Positions 1 to 8,467 of a DNA stretch of 64,000 nucleotides are shown in pieces (the first letter of the stretch is position 1; every line of letters starts with the position of its first letter). Source of the stretch: Maricaulis parjimensis (GTDB taxonomy: Bacteria > Pseudomonadota > Alphaproteobacteria > Caulobacterales > Maricaulaceae); assembly GCF_016817355.1 (NCBI RefSeq), contig NZ_JADOTT010000006.1, positions 1 to 64,000 of the forward strand, given 5' to 3'. The notes under the pieces were generated by a model. That model had not been told where the DNA came from. It searched no databases and worked only from the letters and a program-made list of their open reading frames with translations. The position numbers and the translations under genes were made by a program.

Positions 1-17
1 AAATCGGGAGGTCATTG

Positions 18-110
18 ATGGGTCTGTTCACCGCGCTTCAGCGCGAGTTTGACTATGTGAGCGGCATGCTGCGCGTGTTCAGCGCTGTGAAGAAGGTGCC
101 CACCGCCGGC
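18..110 (+). pseudogene. possible 5-prime remnant of an acyl-CoA synthetase-like gene
   Basis: An ATG at 18 is preceded by a good ribosome-binding site (GGGAGG). The first 28 or so codons read like a real amphipathic N-terminus (MGLFTALQREFDYVSGMLRV...), resembling the opening of alphaproteobacterial long-chain acyl-CoA synthetases. From about codon 30 the frame runs into low-complexity sequence and then antisense to the 3-prime end of prfB, so no catalytic domain can follow. It may be a truncated or duplicated gene start, or chance. The resemblance is from memory of the family, and the end point is approximate. Confidence 0.22.
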
Positions 111-142
111 TTTTTTTGTGCCGGAATGTCCGGGGTCCGGGA

Positions 143-1274
143 TCAGGCCTCGTCCTGGTCCTCGCCCCCGACGCGGGCGGCCAGGGCGGCCGCCATGAAC
201 TCGTCCAGATCACCATCCAGCACACCGCCGGTATTGGACGTCTCCACATTGGTGCGCAGATCCTTGACCATCTGGTAGGGCTGCAGGACGTAGGAGCGGA
301 TCTGGTGGCCCCAGCCGATCTCCGTCTTGGCATCGGCCTCGGCCTGGGCTGCAGCCTCACGGGCCTGCAGTTCGACCTCATAGACGCGCGCCCGCAGCAT
401 GTCCCAGGCCTGGGACCGGTTCTTGTGCTGGGAGCGGTCATTCTGGCACTGGACCACGATCGGCTTGTCCTGGCCGGGCATGTCATAGGTCAGGCGGACA
501 GCACTGTCCGTCTTGTTGACGTGCTGACCACCCGCGCCGGAGGCGCGATAGGTGTCGGTGCGGACCTTGGACTCGTCGATCTCCACCTCGATGGCATCAT
601 CGATGGACGGGAAGACCCCAACCGAGGTGAAACTGGTGTGGCGGCGGGCCGCGCTGTCGAAGGGCGAAATGCGCACCAGACGATGCACGCCGCTCTCCGT
701 CTTCAGCCAGCCATAGGCATTCTCGCCCTTGACCAGAAGGGTCGTGGATTTCAGGCCGGCTTCCTCGCCCGCCTGCTCTTCCATGATCTCCACCTTGTAG
801 CCATGGGCATTGGCCCAGCGGGAATACATGCGCGCCAGCATGGCCGCCCAGTCCTGGCTCTCCGTGCCACCGGCACCGGAGTGGATTTCCACGAAGGCGT
901 CATTGCCGTCAGCTTCACCGGAAAGCAGGGCTTCCAACTGGGCGCGGCGCATGCGTTCGGCGAGACGGTTGAGGCCGGCAATGGCCTCCTCGACCATTTC
1001 CTCATCGCCTTCCATCTCGGCGAGTTCGACAATCTCGACCGTGTCGGAGAGCTCGGTCTCCGCTTCGCGAATCGTCGTCATCGCATTGTCGATGCGATTG
1101 CGCTCGCGCATCAGGGCTTGGGCTTTCTGGGGGTCATTCCAGAAGTCGGGCGCTTCGGACTGAGCGTTCAGCTCATCAAGGCGTTTCTGGGCAGTATCCC
1201 AGTCAAAGACGCCTCCTCAGCAGGCCAACTGCCTGCTGGATTTCGTCGGACAGGGTCTGGATGTCAGCGCGCAT
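143..1274 (-). CDS. prfB: peptide chain release factor 2 (RF2), expressed through a +1 programmed frameshift
   Basis: RF2 recognises UGA and UAA stop codons and triggers peptide release on the ribosome. The gene is in two frames: a 23-codon leader from ATG 1274 ends at an in-frame TGA (1205-1203), and reading continues in the +1 frame to the stop at 143-145. The fused product is 376 residues, normal for the family. The main part carries the tripeptide anticodon SPF at about residues 203-205 and the catalytic GGQ at about 248-250, matching the spacing of E. coli RF2. An N-terminal acidic helical domain precedes them. It is the first gene upstream of a murein-gene pair on the same strand, with about 108 bp before PBP1a. 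The split frame is normal biology and not a sequencing error. Confidence 0.97.
1203..1217 (-). promoter_or_regulatory. prfB programmed +1 frameshift site
   Basis: On the minus strand the message reads AGG AGG CGT CTT TGA C. It has an internal Shine-Dalgarno-like AGGAGG three bases before the slippery CTT, then a UGA stop followed by C, the weak termination context. This is the autoregulatory RF2 frameshift signal: low RF2 lets the ribosome slip from CTT to TTT and continue into the main frame. The spacing matches the classical E. coli site (AGG GGG TAT CTT TGA C). Only the frame after slippage (GAC TGG GAT...) joins the RF2 body. Confidence 0.96.
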
Positions 1275-1382
1275 GGCGTGGCACCTCACTCTTCATTCGG
1301 ATGAATCGGCAGAACTGCCGGAACAGGACAGCAGGGATTATAACCGCGCCCGCAGCAAGACAAGATGGTCAGGGCAGATGGG

Positions 1383-3890
1383 TCAGTACAGACCGCCCAG
1401 CCCGTCATCCTCGTCTTCCTCTTCCTCCTCGCCATCGCCCTCTTCGGAGAGCAGGACGGCGAGCGGATCATCGCTGACGGAGGAGCGGGCAAAGGACAGG
1501 CCGCTCTCTTCTTCTTCGGTCTCGCGGGATGGTTCCGTCCCCGGGCGGAAGGCTTCGAGGAGCACACCCGGCTGACCCAGCGCGCCCGGCTCACCGGACT
1601 GACGGTCGATCGGCACAAGGCGCACGCCTTCGGGCACACGGAAGGGCGCGACCGGATAATTTTCCAGAGCAACCGCCAGGAAATCGCGGGCGATCGGAGC
1701 CGCCACCCGCCCCCCGGCCTCGCCCGGCCCAAGCTGGTAGGGCGTGTCGAAACCGACATAGACGCCGACCACGAGGTCCGGGCCGAAGCCGACAAACCAG
1801 GCATCGCGGAAATCATTCGTCGTGCCGGTCTTGCCGCCGAGCGGACGGCCCAGCGGACGCAGTGCCGTACCGGTACCGCGCTGAACCGCACCTTCCAGCA
1901 TGTGGACGACCTGATACGCGGTCACCGGATCGACGATTTCCTCACGCATTTCCGGGAAGAGCGGTTCGAGCAGGGAGGGGTCCCATTCGGCCTCATCACA
2001 CGTATCGCAGGGCAGAACTTCATGGGCGTAGATCGTCGCGCCGGTGCGGTCCTGGACACGGTCCAGAATGGTCGGCTGGACCTGGCGGCCGCCATTGATC
2101 AAAGCCGCATAGGCGGTCACCAGACGGTCCAGCGTGGTTTCCCCGGCACCCAGCGCCATCGCCAGAACGGGTTCCATATCGTCATAAATGCCGAAGCGCT
2201 CGCCATATTCGGCAATCGGCGCCATGCCCATTTCCTGGGCGAGACGCACGGTCATCACATTCCGGGACAATTCCAGACCCAGGCGCAGGGTCGACATGCC
2301 GTAATAGCGTTCCGAATAGTTGGACGGCATGTAGAAGCGCTCATCCGCGCCGCCGGAGGCCACGAATGGCGCGTCCAGGATCAGGCTGGCCGGCGTATAG
2401 CCATTGTCCAGAGCGGCCGCGTAGACGAAGGGTTTGAAGGAGGAGCCCGGCTGGCGGCGGGCCTGGGTGGCCCGGTTGAACTGACTGTGCTGGAAGGAAT
2501 AACCGCCCACCATGGCCAGGACGCGGCCGGTGTGCGGGTCCATGGCGAGAATACCGCCATTGATTTCAGGCACCTGACGCAGGCCGTACTGGCCCTCGCC
2601 GTAATCCTCCTGGTCGGCAATCGAGGCGACCAGAATGACATCCCCGGCGCTCAGCGCGTCGGACGGGCGACGGACGAGATCGCCCAGTTCACCATCCGGC
2701 AGGGTTTCGCGGGCCCATTCCAGGGCCGACATCGGAATCTCGCCCTCATGACCGTTCAGCAGGCCAATCCGGGCTGCAGAGGCCGTGGTCTCCAGAACGA
2801 CGGCCGGAATCCAGCCCTCATCCAGATCGCGCGGGATTTCCACTTCGGCGAGACGTTCATCCCAGCCCTCACCCAGTTCGATCGTGGCCAGGGCGCCGCG
2901 GAAACCATGGCGGCGGTCATAGGCTTCCAGACCATCACGCAGGGCGCGGCGGGCAGCCAGCTGCATATTGGTGTCGAGCGTGGTGCGGATGGAGAGGCCG
3001 CCATCATACAGCTCGTCATCGCCATACATGGAGAAGACCTGGCGGCGGACATTCTCGACGAAATATTCGGCGGCCGTATAGGTGGCGCCGGACAGGCGGT
3101 CGACGACTTCCAACGGCTGGGCCTGGGCCTCTTCGGCGGCTTCGGCGGAGATATAGCCATTCTCGGCCATCCGCGAGAGCACCCAGTTGCGGCGCTCGAT
3201 GGCGGCAGCGTGATGGCGTTCGGGATGATAATTGGCCGGGCCCTTCGGCAGAGCGGCGAGATAGGCGATCTCGTGCAATTCCAGCTCGTCCAGGGATTTG
3301 CCGAAATAGTTCAGCGCCGCCGCGGCCACGCCATAGGCGCGATTGCCCAGATAGATTTCATTGAGATAGAGCTCGAGGATCTGGTCCTTGGTGAAAGCCC
3401 GCTCGATCCGGCGGGACAGCACCATTTCCTGCACTTTGCGCTCGATCCGCTGTTCCGAGGAGAGCAGGAAATTCTTGGCGACCTGTTGCGTGATCGTGGA
3501 GGCGCCTTCCAGGCGGCGGCCATTGAGCACGTTGGAGACATTGGACAGGGCCGCACGGATGATGCCGCGGAAATCCAGCCCGCCATGCTCATAGAAATTC
3601 TTGTCCTCGGCCGAGATGAAGGCATGGACGACATTTTGCGGAATATTGTCGATCGGCACGAAGACGCGGTGTTCGCGGGCATATTCGGCGATCAGCAGGC
3701 CGTCACCGGCATGCACCCGGCTCATCACCGGCGGCTGATATTCCGCCAATTGCTGGTGATTGGGCAGGTCCGCAGTGACGCGCACGACATAGACGGCCGC
3801 TGCAATGAAACCGATGACGCCCAGCACGGCGGCGGCGATACCGCCCCACAGCGCGGTACGCATCATGTTACGCAAAGTGAAGATCTTCAT
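1383..3890 (-). CDS. mrcA: penicillin-binding protein 1A, bifunctional transglycosylase/transpeptidase
   Basis: This class A PBP polymerises glycan strands and cross-links peptides in the periplasm; it has 835 residues. An N-terminal membrane anchor spans about residues 12-35. The GT51 transglycosylase domain has the EDKNFYEHGG motif at 95-104, with E95 the likely catalytic glutamate. An OB-like insert lies around 330-430. The transpeptidase domain carries the acyl-serine motif SSFK (483-486), SRN (542-544) and KTGT (687-690). The tail is strongly acidic (runs of Glu/Asp after about residue 800), an odd but not unique feature. It lies about 100 bp downstream of the amidase gene on the same strand, a murein synthesis/turnover neighbourhood. 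The start ATG at 3890 gives a normal anchor. Confidence 0.96.
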   Translation of the reverse strand: MKIFTLRNMMRTALWGGIAAAVLGVIGFIAAAVYVVRVTADLPNHQQLAEYQPPVMSRVHAGDGLLIAEYAREHRVFVPIDNIPQNVVHAFISAEDKNFYEHGGLDFRGIIRAALSNVSNVLNGRRLEGASTITQQVAKNFLLSSEQRIERKVQEMVLSRRIERAFTKDQILELYLNEIYLGNRAYGVAAAALNYFGKSLDELELHEIAYLAALPKGPANYHPERHHAAAIERRNWVLSRMAENGYISAEAAEEAQAQPLEVVDRLSGATYTAAEYFVENVRRQVFSMYGDDELYDGGLSIRTTLDTNMQLAARRALRDGLEAYDRRHGFRGALATIELGEGWDERLAEVEIPRDLDEGWIPAVVLETTASAARIGLLNGHEGEIPMSALEWARETLPDGELGDLVRRPSDALSAGDVILVASIADQEDYGEGQYGLRQVPEINGGILAMDPHTGRVLAMVGGYSFQHSQFNRATQARRQPGSSFKPFVYAAALDNGYTPASLILDAPFVASGGADERFYMPSNYSERYYGMSTLRLGLELSRNVMTVRLAQEMGMAPIAEYGERFGIYDDMEPVLAMALGAGETTLDRLVTAYAALINGGRQVQPTILDRVQDRTGATIYAHEVLPCDTCDEAEWDPSLLEPLFPEMREEIVDPVTAYQVVHMLEGAVQRGTGTALRPLGRPLGGKTGTTNDFRDAWFVGFGPDLVVGVYVGFDTPYQLGPGEAGGRVAAPIARDFLAVALENYPVAPFRVPEGVRLVPIDRQSGEPGALGQPGVLLEAFRPGTEPSRETEEEESGLSFARSSVSDDPLAVLLSEEGDGEEEEEDEDDGLGGLY

Positions 3891-3994
3891 TACGCCTTGT
3901 GCCCTCTGGCCGCTCTACCCGCTGGACAGACATAACCCAGGAGCATGACACCGAGGCGGCATTATGGCCGCAGCGGGTTCGAGATTAAAGCGAT

Positions 3995-5206
3995 TCAGCG
4001 TGCCGGAAGTGCAATCTGGTCGCTATCGGCGAAATCATCATCGCCGCGATTGGCGAAGTAGTCGTCGATACCGGAGACGACAGATGCCATCTGGCGGCGG
4101 CGCGCCGCGGCTGAAGTGAGATTATTCTCATCGGTCCGGTTGGTCAGGAAGCCCATCTCGACCAGGACAGCCGGGACACGCGGATCCAGCAGGACGAACA
4201 GGTTCGCCTGGCGGTGCGGGTTGGGCAGAAGCGGGCCGGCGCTGGACAGGTGTTCCAGCAGAACCTCGGCAAAGGCGGAGGACTGGTTGCGCTTCTCGCG
4301 CAGTTCCAGCTCCAGCAGGATGTGGTTCACCTCGGCCAGTTGGGTCCGGTCATTATTCTGCCGGCCGCGCTGGCGCGCGCGGTCTTCGGCGCGATCATTG
4401 AGCGTGTAGACAGCCGCACCGCGGGTCGAACCGTTCGGCGAGGAATCCGCATGCAGCGAGATGAACAGGTCAGCGCGCGAATCGGCCATCACACCCACGC
4501 GCTCTTCCCAGGACGGGTAGATGTCGCGGTCGCGGGTCAGCAGGACTTCATAACGGCCCGTGGCTTCCAGCTGACGGCGCAGTTCACGCGCAGCTTCCAG
4601 CGTCACATCGCTCTCATGCGTGCCCTGCCCGCCAATGGTGCCGGGGTCACGGCCGCCATGACCGGCATCCACAACAATGACACGGCGTTCGCGGGCCGGC
4701 GGCACATAGACCGCTTCCACGCGTTCCATGATCAGGGAATCAAGGCTGCCCGCGGAGGTATGGCTGAAACCGGAGGCCGTCTGGAAACTGGCTTCGGTGG
4801 AGCGTTCCACATCGATGACGAGACGGTGATTGCCACCCGGCGACGCCGGATCGAGGGCGAACTGGCTGACGATAACGGCCGGATGCTCGAGCTCGAACAC
4901 CACGCGCGAGGATGCCGTGGAGTTCGAGAAGAACCGGAAACCGTCGACGAGACCGTGGCCCACGCCCTCGCCGGCTTCCAGCCCGCGCACGGACCAATCC
5001 ATGTTCGGCAGGTCGACCACGAGGCGATCGGAAATTCCATCGAGGGTGAAAGCGCGGAAGTCGACCGCTTCAGCGGTTTCGATCACGACACGTGTGCGCT
5101 CGCCGTCCACACCGAAGCGGACATCGCGCACTTCCTGGTCTGCCATCCCTGCCCCACAGGCAAGAACAGCCCCCATCACCGCCGTCATGATCGTTCTGAT
5201 ACGCAT
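3995..5206 (-). CDS. amiC: N-acetylmuramoyl-L-alanine amidase (AmiC-type, AMIN + Amidase_3)
   Basis: A periplasmic zinc amidase that cuts the bond between MurNAc and the stem peptide, typically for daughter-cell separation. An N-terminal signal peptide (about residues 1-24, ending CGAGMA) is followed by an AMIN-type beta domain (about 28-150) and an Amidase_3 domain. Visible catalytic features are VVDAGHGGRDPG (zinc His), THESDV (zinc Glu), SLHAD (zinc His) and VEMGFLTN (catalytic Glu). ATG 5206 is preferred. A GTG two codons upstream (5212) is an alternative and neither has a strong ribosome-binding site. It is probably the first gene of a minus-strand run with PBP1a and prfB. Confidence 0.94.
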   Translation of the reverse strand: MRIRTIMTAVMGAVLACGAGMADQEVRDVRFGVDGERTRVVIETAEAVDFRAFTLDGISDRLVVDLPNMDWSVRGLEAGEGVGHGLVDGFRFFSNSTASSRVVFELEHPAVIVSQFALDPASPGGNHRLVIDVERSTEASFQTASGFSHTSAGSLDSLIMERVEAVYVPPARERRVIVVDAGHGGRDPGTIGGQGTHESDVTLEAARELRRQLEATGRYEVLLTRDRDIYPSWEERVGVMADSRADLFISLHADSSPNGSTRGAAVYTLNDRAEDRARQRGRQNNDRTQLAEVNHILLELELREKRNQSSAFAEVLLEHLSSAGPLLPNPHRQANLFVLLDPRVPAVLVEMGFLTNRTDENNLTSAAARRRQMASVVSGIDDYFANRGDDDFADSDQIALPAR

Positions 5207-5692
5207 AGCCACACCATCTATGCCGTAGCGATTCTGTCTACGGCTTTTCAGTCACCCTAACGTGCGGACCTTGACGTTTGGTTGATGCACCAGTGCGAAA
5301 TGCAACGCAACCACCCAACCGCGAGAGACACTTTTCATAGCCGACGGAATGATGCATGTTGCCAAGACCTTGGCGAAACCGCAGCCGCATGACGGCTGGC
5401 CGCGTCCCAGGGCCCCCGGCCGGATAGCCATCCCGCCGGTTTCACTATCGCCGCTTCGGTACTGATTTCTTTGGTGCCCAAGCCCCGATCGCCGCGCCCG
5501 ACGCCCTGAACAAGGCCGGGAGGCGCACATGGTAAACGCTGATGCGCGAGGAGCGCCTGATGCACAGTCCTATGACATCACGTCACGAGACGGCAGGCAG
5601 CTCCCCGGCGACAGCCCCCCCGCCGCCGCAGATCGTCCGCTCCACAATTCGGGGCCGGTCCATCCTGCAGGCGTGCGCAGGAGAGACTTTTA
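5207..5692 (+). other. long gene-free region: leader of rne and divergent promoters
   Basis: About 480 bp without a credible gene separates amiC (minus) from rne (plus). Short frames here have no family features or ribosome-binding sites. The region must hold the promoters of both genes. RNase E mRNAs in other bacteria carry long 5-prime leaders through which RNase E controls its own message, so a structured leader is a reasonable inference. I see no perfect promoter; a TTGACG near 5272 is the best -35 candidate but lacks a clear -10. Confidence 0.5.
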
Positions 5693-8353
5693 ATGTCCAA
5701 GAAAATGTTGATCGACGCCGGTCATCGCGAAGAGACCCGCGTCGTCGTCGTCGACGGTTCCAAAGTTGAGGATTTCGATTTCGAGGCGGAAGCCCGCCGT
5801 CCCATCCGCGGAAATATCTATCTGGCCAAGGTCACGCGCGTAGAGCCGTCGCTGCAGGCCGCTTTCGTTGAGTATGGCGGGAATCGTCACGGCTTCCTGG
5901 CCTTCAACGAAATCCATCCCGACTACTACCAGATCCCCTATGAGGACCGCATGGCCCTCGCCGAGGAAGAAGCCTCGGCTGTGCAGGAGGATGCCGAGGA
6001 CGACGTCGCTGAGAGCGAGGACGCCGCAGAGGCGAATGCCGACGCGGCCGATACGGCTGCGGCTGACGGTGAAGAGGCGCCCGAAGCGCCGGAAACCATC
6101 GGTGATGACAGTGAAGACGACATGGATGACGCGCAGGCTGCGCGCCGCCGCCGTCAGCTGTACCGCAAGTACAAGATCCAGGAAGTCATCAAGCGCCGCC
6201 AGATCCTTCTGGTCCAGGTCGCCAAGGAAGAACGTGGAAACAAGGGTGCAGCCCTGACCACCTATCTCTCCCTGGCCGGCCGCTATTGCGTGCTGATGCC
6301 GAACACGCCGCGCGGTGGCGGGATTTCCCGCAAGATCTCCAACGCCTCCGACCGCAAGCGCCTGAAAGGCGTGGTCAACGAGCTGGAACTGCCCAAGGGC
6401 GTCGGCCTGATCATCCGCACCGCGGGTGCCAGCCGCACCAAGACCGAAATCAAGCGCGATGCCGATTACCTCCTGCGCCTGTGGGAGAATATCCGCGCGC
6501 TGACGCTGAAATCCGTGGCCCCCTCACTGATCTATGAGGAAGGCAATCTGGTGAAGCGGGTGATCCGCGATCTCTATGACAAGGAGATCGACAGCGTCCT
6601 GGTGGAAGGCGAAGAGGCCTACAAGGAGGCCAAGGCCTTCATGAAGATGCTGATGCCTTCACACGCCAAGAAGGTGCAGCACTACAAGGAAACCGTGCCG
6701 CTCTTCCTGCGTTTCCAGGTCGAGGCCCAGCTGGAAGCCATCTATTCGCCGATCGCGCCGCTGAAATCCGGCGGTTATCTGGTGATCAACCCGACCGAAG
6801 CCCTCGTCTCCATCGACGTGAACTCGGGCCGGGCCACGCGTGAGCGCAATATCGAAGCCACCGCCCTGCGCACCAATCTGGAAGCCGCTGCGGAAGCGGC
6901 GCGCCAGATGCGCCTGCGCGACCTGGCCGGTCTCGTCGTGATCGATTTCATCGACATGGACGAGAACAAGAATAACCGCGCCGTCGAAAAGAAGATGAAG
7001 GACGTGCTCAAGCGCGACCGGGCCCGCCTGCAAATGGGCCGCATCTCCCAGTTCGGCCTGATGGAAATCTCGCGCCAGCGCCGCCGTACCAGCCTGCTGG
7101 AAGGCTCAACCACGCCCTGCCCGACCTGCCGGGGCACGGGACATCTGCGCTCCACCGAGTCCAGCGCCCTGGTCGCCCTGCGCGGCCTGGAACGCGAAGG
7201 CACGCGCGGCAAGTCCAAGCGCGTGCGCATCTCGGTGCCGACCGATGTCGCCATCTACCTGTTGAACGACAAGCGCGACCATCTGATGCAAATCGAGGAA
7301 CGCTTCTCGATGCGCATCATCGTGGCCGCCGATGACAGCATCCTGGCACCCGAATTCACCATCGAGGCCCTGGAAAGCCGCGAGCCGGGTGAAGAACTCC
7401 AGATCGCACCGCTCTCCGTGGAATCGATCGAGGAAATCTCCATTCCGGACGAGGATGAGACCACGGCCAGTGAGGACGACGAACCGCGCGAAGGCACGGG
7501 CCGTCGCCGCCGCCGTCGCCGCCGCCGCAAATCGGGTGGCTCCGAGGACGCTCCGGCTTCCATGGACGTGATCTCGGTCGATGATGAGGAATCCGGTGAC
7601 AGCGCCGAGGCCTCCGACGAGAGCAGTGAAGACGGCGAAGACCAGCCGCGTCGCCGCCGCCGTCGCGGCCGCCGGGGTGGCCGTGGCCGCCGCCGCAATG
7701 AGAACCAGGCCGAAACGGGCAATGAGGATACGGGCGAAGAGTCCGGTGAGGACACCGCCGAAGCCGGCGCCGAACCGGTCGAGGCCAAGGCCGATGCTCC
7801 GGCCGTCGAACCTGCGGCTGATGCCGAACCGGCCGTAGAGGCCGAAGCGGAAGAAAAGCCGAAGCCGAAGCGCCGCACCCGTCGCAAGAAGGCCGACGTT
7901 GAAGCTGAAGCCGAAGCGAAGACGGACGAGGCTCCGGCTGCAGAGGCTGAAGCCCCGGCCGAAACCGCTGCCGAGGACGAAAAGCCGAAACGCCGGACCC
8001 GCCGTCCGCGCAAGAAGGCGGAGGCCGAGCCGGCCGCTGAAACGGTAGAGGCCGAAGCCAAGACCGAAGCCGAACCGGTTGCCGAAGCTGAAGCGGAAGA
8101 AAAGCCCAAGCCGAAGCGCCGCACGCGCCGCAAGAAGGAAGAGCCCAAGGCCGATGCCGAAGCTCCGGCCGAAGCTCCGGCGGAAACGCCGGCTGAGGCT
8201 CCGGTTGAGGCCGCCGCGGAAGAAACACCGGCCGAAGCGACGGAAACGCCTGCCGAGGACCGTGAAACGGAAACGGCCGGTGCCGGCGACGATGACGGCC
8301 GGCCGAAACGCCGCGGCTGGTGGAACCGCACCGGCCTGTTCGGCGGCAATTAA
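5693..8353 (+). CDS. rne: ribonuclease E, degradosome endoribonuclease
   Basis: Membrane- or nucleoid-associated endoribonuclease for mRNA decay and rRNA/tRNA processing (886 residues). An S1 RNA-binding domain begins near residue 36 and is interrupted by a highly acidic insert (about 90-147), as in alphaproteobacterial RNase E. The DNase I-like catalytic part holds the metal-binding aspartates D375 (SIDVNSGR) and D418 (VVIDFIDMD). The zinc-link CPTC at 476-479 supports tetramer formation. After about residue 590 the protein is a low-complexity scaffold with Arg-rich blocks and Ala/Glu/Pro stretches, including near-repeats of EKPKPKRRTRRKK, likely RNA- and partner-binding sites. The start ATG has GGAGAG upstream. 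A strong hairpin follows the stop. Confidence 0.97.
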   Translation: MSKKMLIDAGHREETRVVVVDGSKVEDFDFEAEARRPIRGNIYLAKVTRVEPSLQAAFVEYGGNRHGFLAFNEIHPDYYQIPYEDRMALAEEEASAVQEDAEDDVAESEDAAEANADAADTAAADGEEAPEAPETIGDDSEDDMDDAQAARRRRQLYRKYKIQEVIKRRQILLVQVAKEERGNKGAALTTYLSLAGRYCVLMPNTPRGGGISRKISNASDRKRLKGVVNELELPKGVGLIIRTAGASRTKTEIKRDADYLLRLWENIRALTLKSVAPSLIYEEGNLVKRVIRDLYDKEIDSVLVEGEEAYKEAKAFMKMLMPSHAKKVQHYKETVPLFLRFQVEAQLEAIYSPIAPLKSGGYLVINPTEALVSIDVNSGRATRERNIEATALRTNLEAAAEAARQMRLRDLAGLVVIDFIDMDENKNNRAVEKKMKDVLKRDRARLQMGRISQFGLMEISRQRRRTSLLEGSTTPCPTCRGTGHLRSTESSALVALRGLEREGTRGKSKRVRISVPTDVAIYLLNDKRDHLMQIEERFSMRIIVAADDSILAPEFTIEALESREPGEELQIAPLSVESIEEISIPDEDETTASEDDEPREGTGRRRRRRRRRKSGGSEDAPASMDVISVDDEESGDSAEASDESSEDGEDQPRRRRRRGRRGGRGRRRNENQAETGNEDTGEESGEDTAEAGAEPVEAKADAPAVEPAADAEPAVEAEAEEKPKPKRRTRRKKADVEAEAEAKTDEAPAAEAEAPAETAAEDEKPKRRTRRPRKKAEAEPAAETVEAEAKTEAEPVAEAEAEEKPKPKRRTRRKKEEPKADAEAPAEAPAETPAEAPVEAAAEETPAEATETPAEDRETETAGAGDDDGRPKRRGWWNRTGLFGGN
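7841..8138 (+). repeat. in-frame direct repeats encoding basic blocks of the RNase E tail
   Basis: Three near-copies of a Lys/Arg block separated by Ala/Glu/Pro linkers lie at about 7841-7893, 7978-8019 and 8088-8138. The first and third encode EAEEKPKPKRRTRRKK almost identically at DNA level; the middle copy is shorter (EKPKRRTRRPRKK). They suggest recent internal duplication within the scaffold domain. Confidence 0.8.
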
Positions 8354-8362
8354 GACAGACTG

Positions 8363-8393
8363 CCGGACCGCCCCTTGCATGGGGGCGGTCCGG
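8363..8393 (+). terminator. stem-loop after rne (terminator-like, no T tract)
   Basis: CCGGACCGCCCC (8363-8374) pairs perfectly with GGGGCGGTCCGG (8382-8393) around a 7-base loop, 10 bp after the rne stop. No run of T follows, so it could be a transcript-stabilising hairpin or a weak terminator rather than a classical intrinsic terminator. Confidence 0.7.
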
Positions 8394-8467
8394 TCGCCAT
8401 TTCGTGAGCTGGCGTGTTGGGGAACCGCTGTTATCATGACCGGGCGGGGGCAAGACGTGGAGGCAGG

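Noticed and set aside
1365-3935. 856-residue plus-strand reading frame opposite PBP1a
   Set aside because: It is the antisense of a well-conserved enzyme. GC-rich codon use leaves antisense frames open; its composition (Arg/His/Gly-rich, no motifs) is typical of such shadows.
7106-8437. Minus-strand frames opposite the RNase E tail
   Set aside because: Low-complexity Arg/Phe/Gly or Ser/Ala runs produced by the repetitive GC-rich codons on the other strand.
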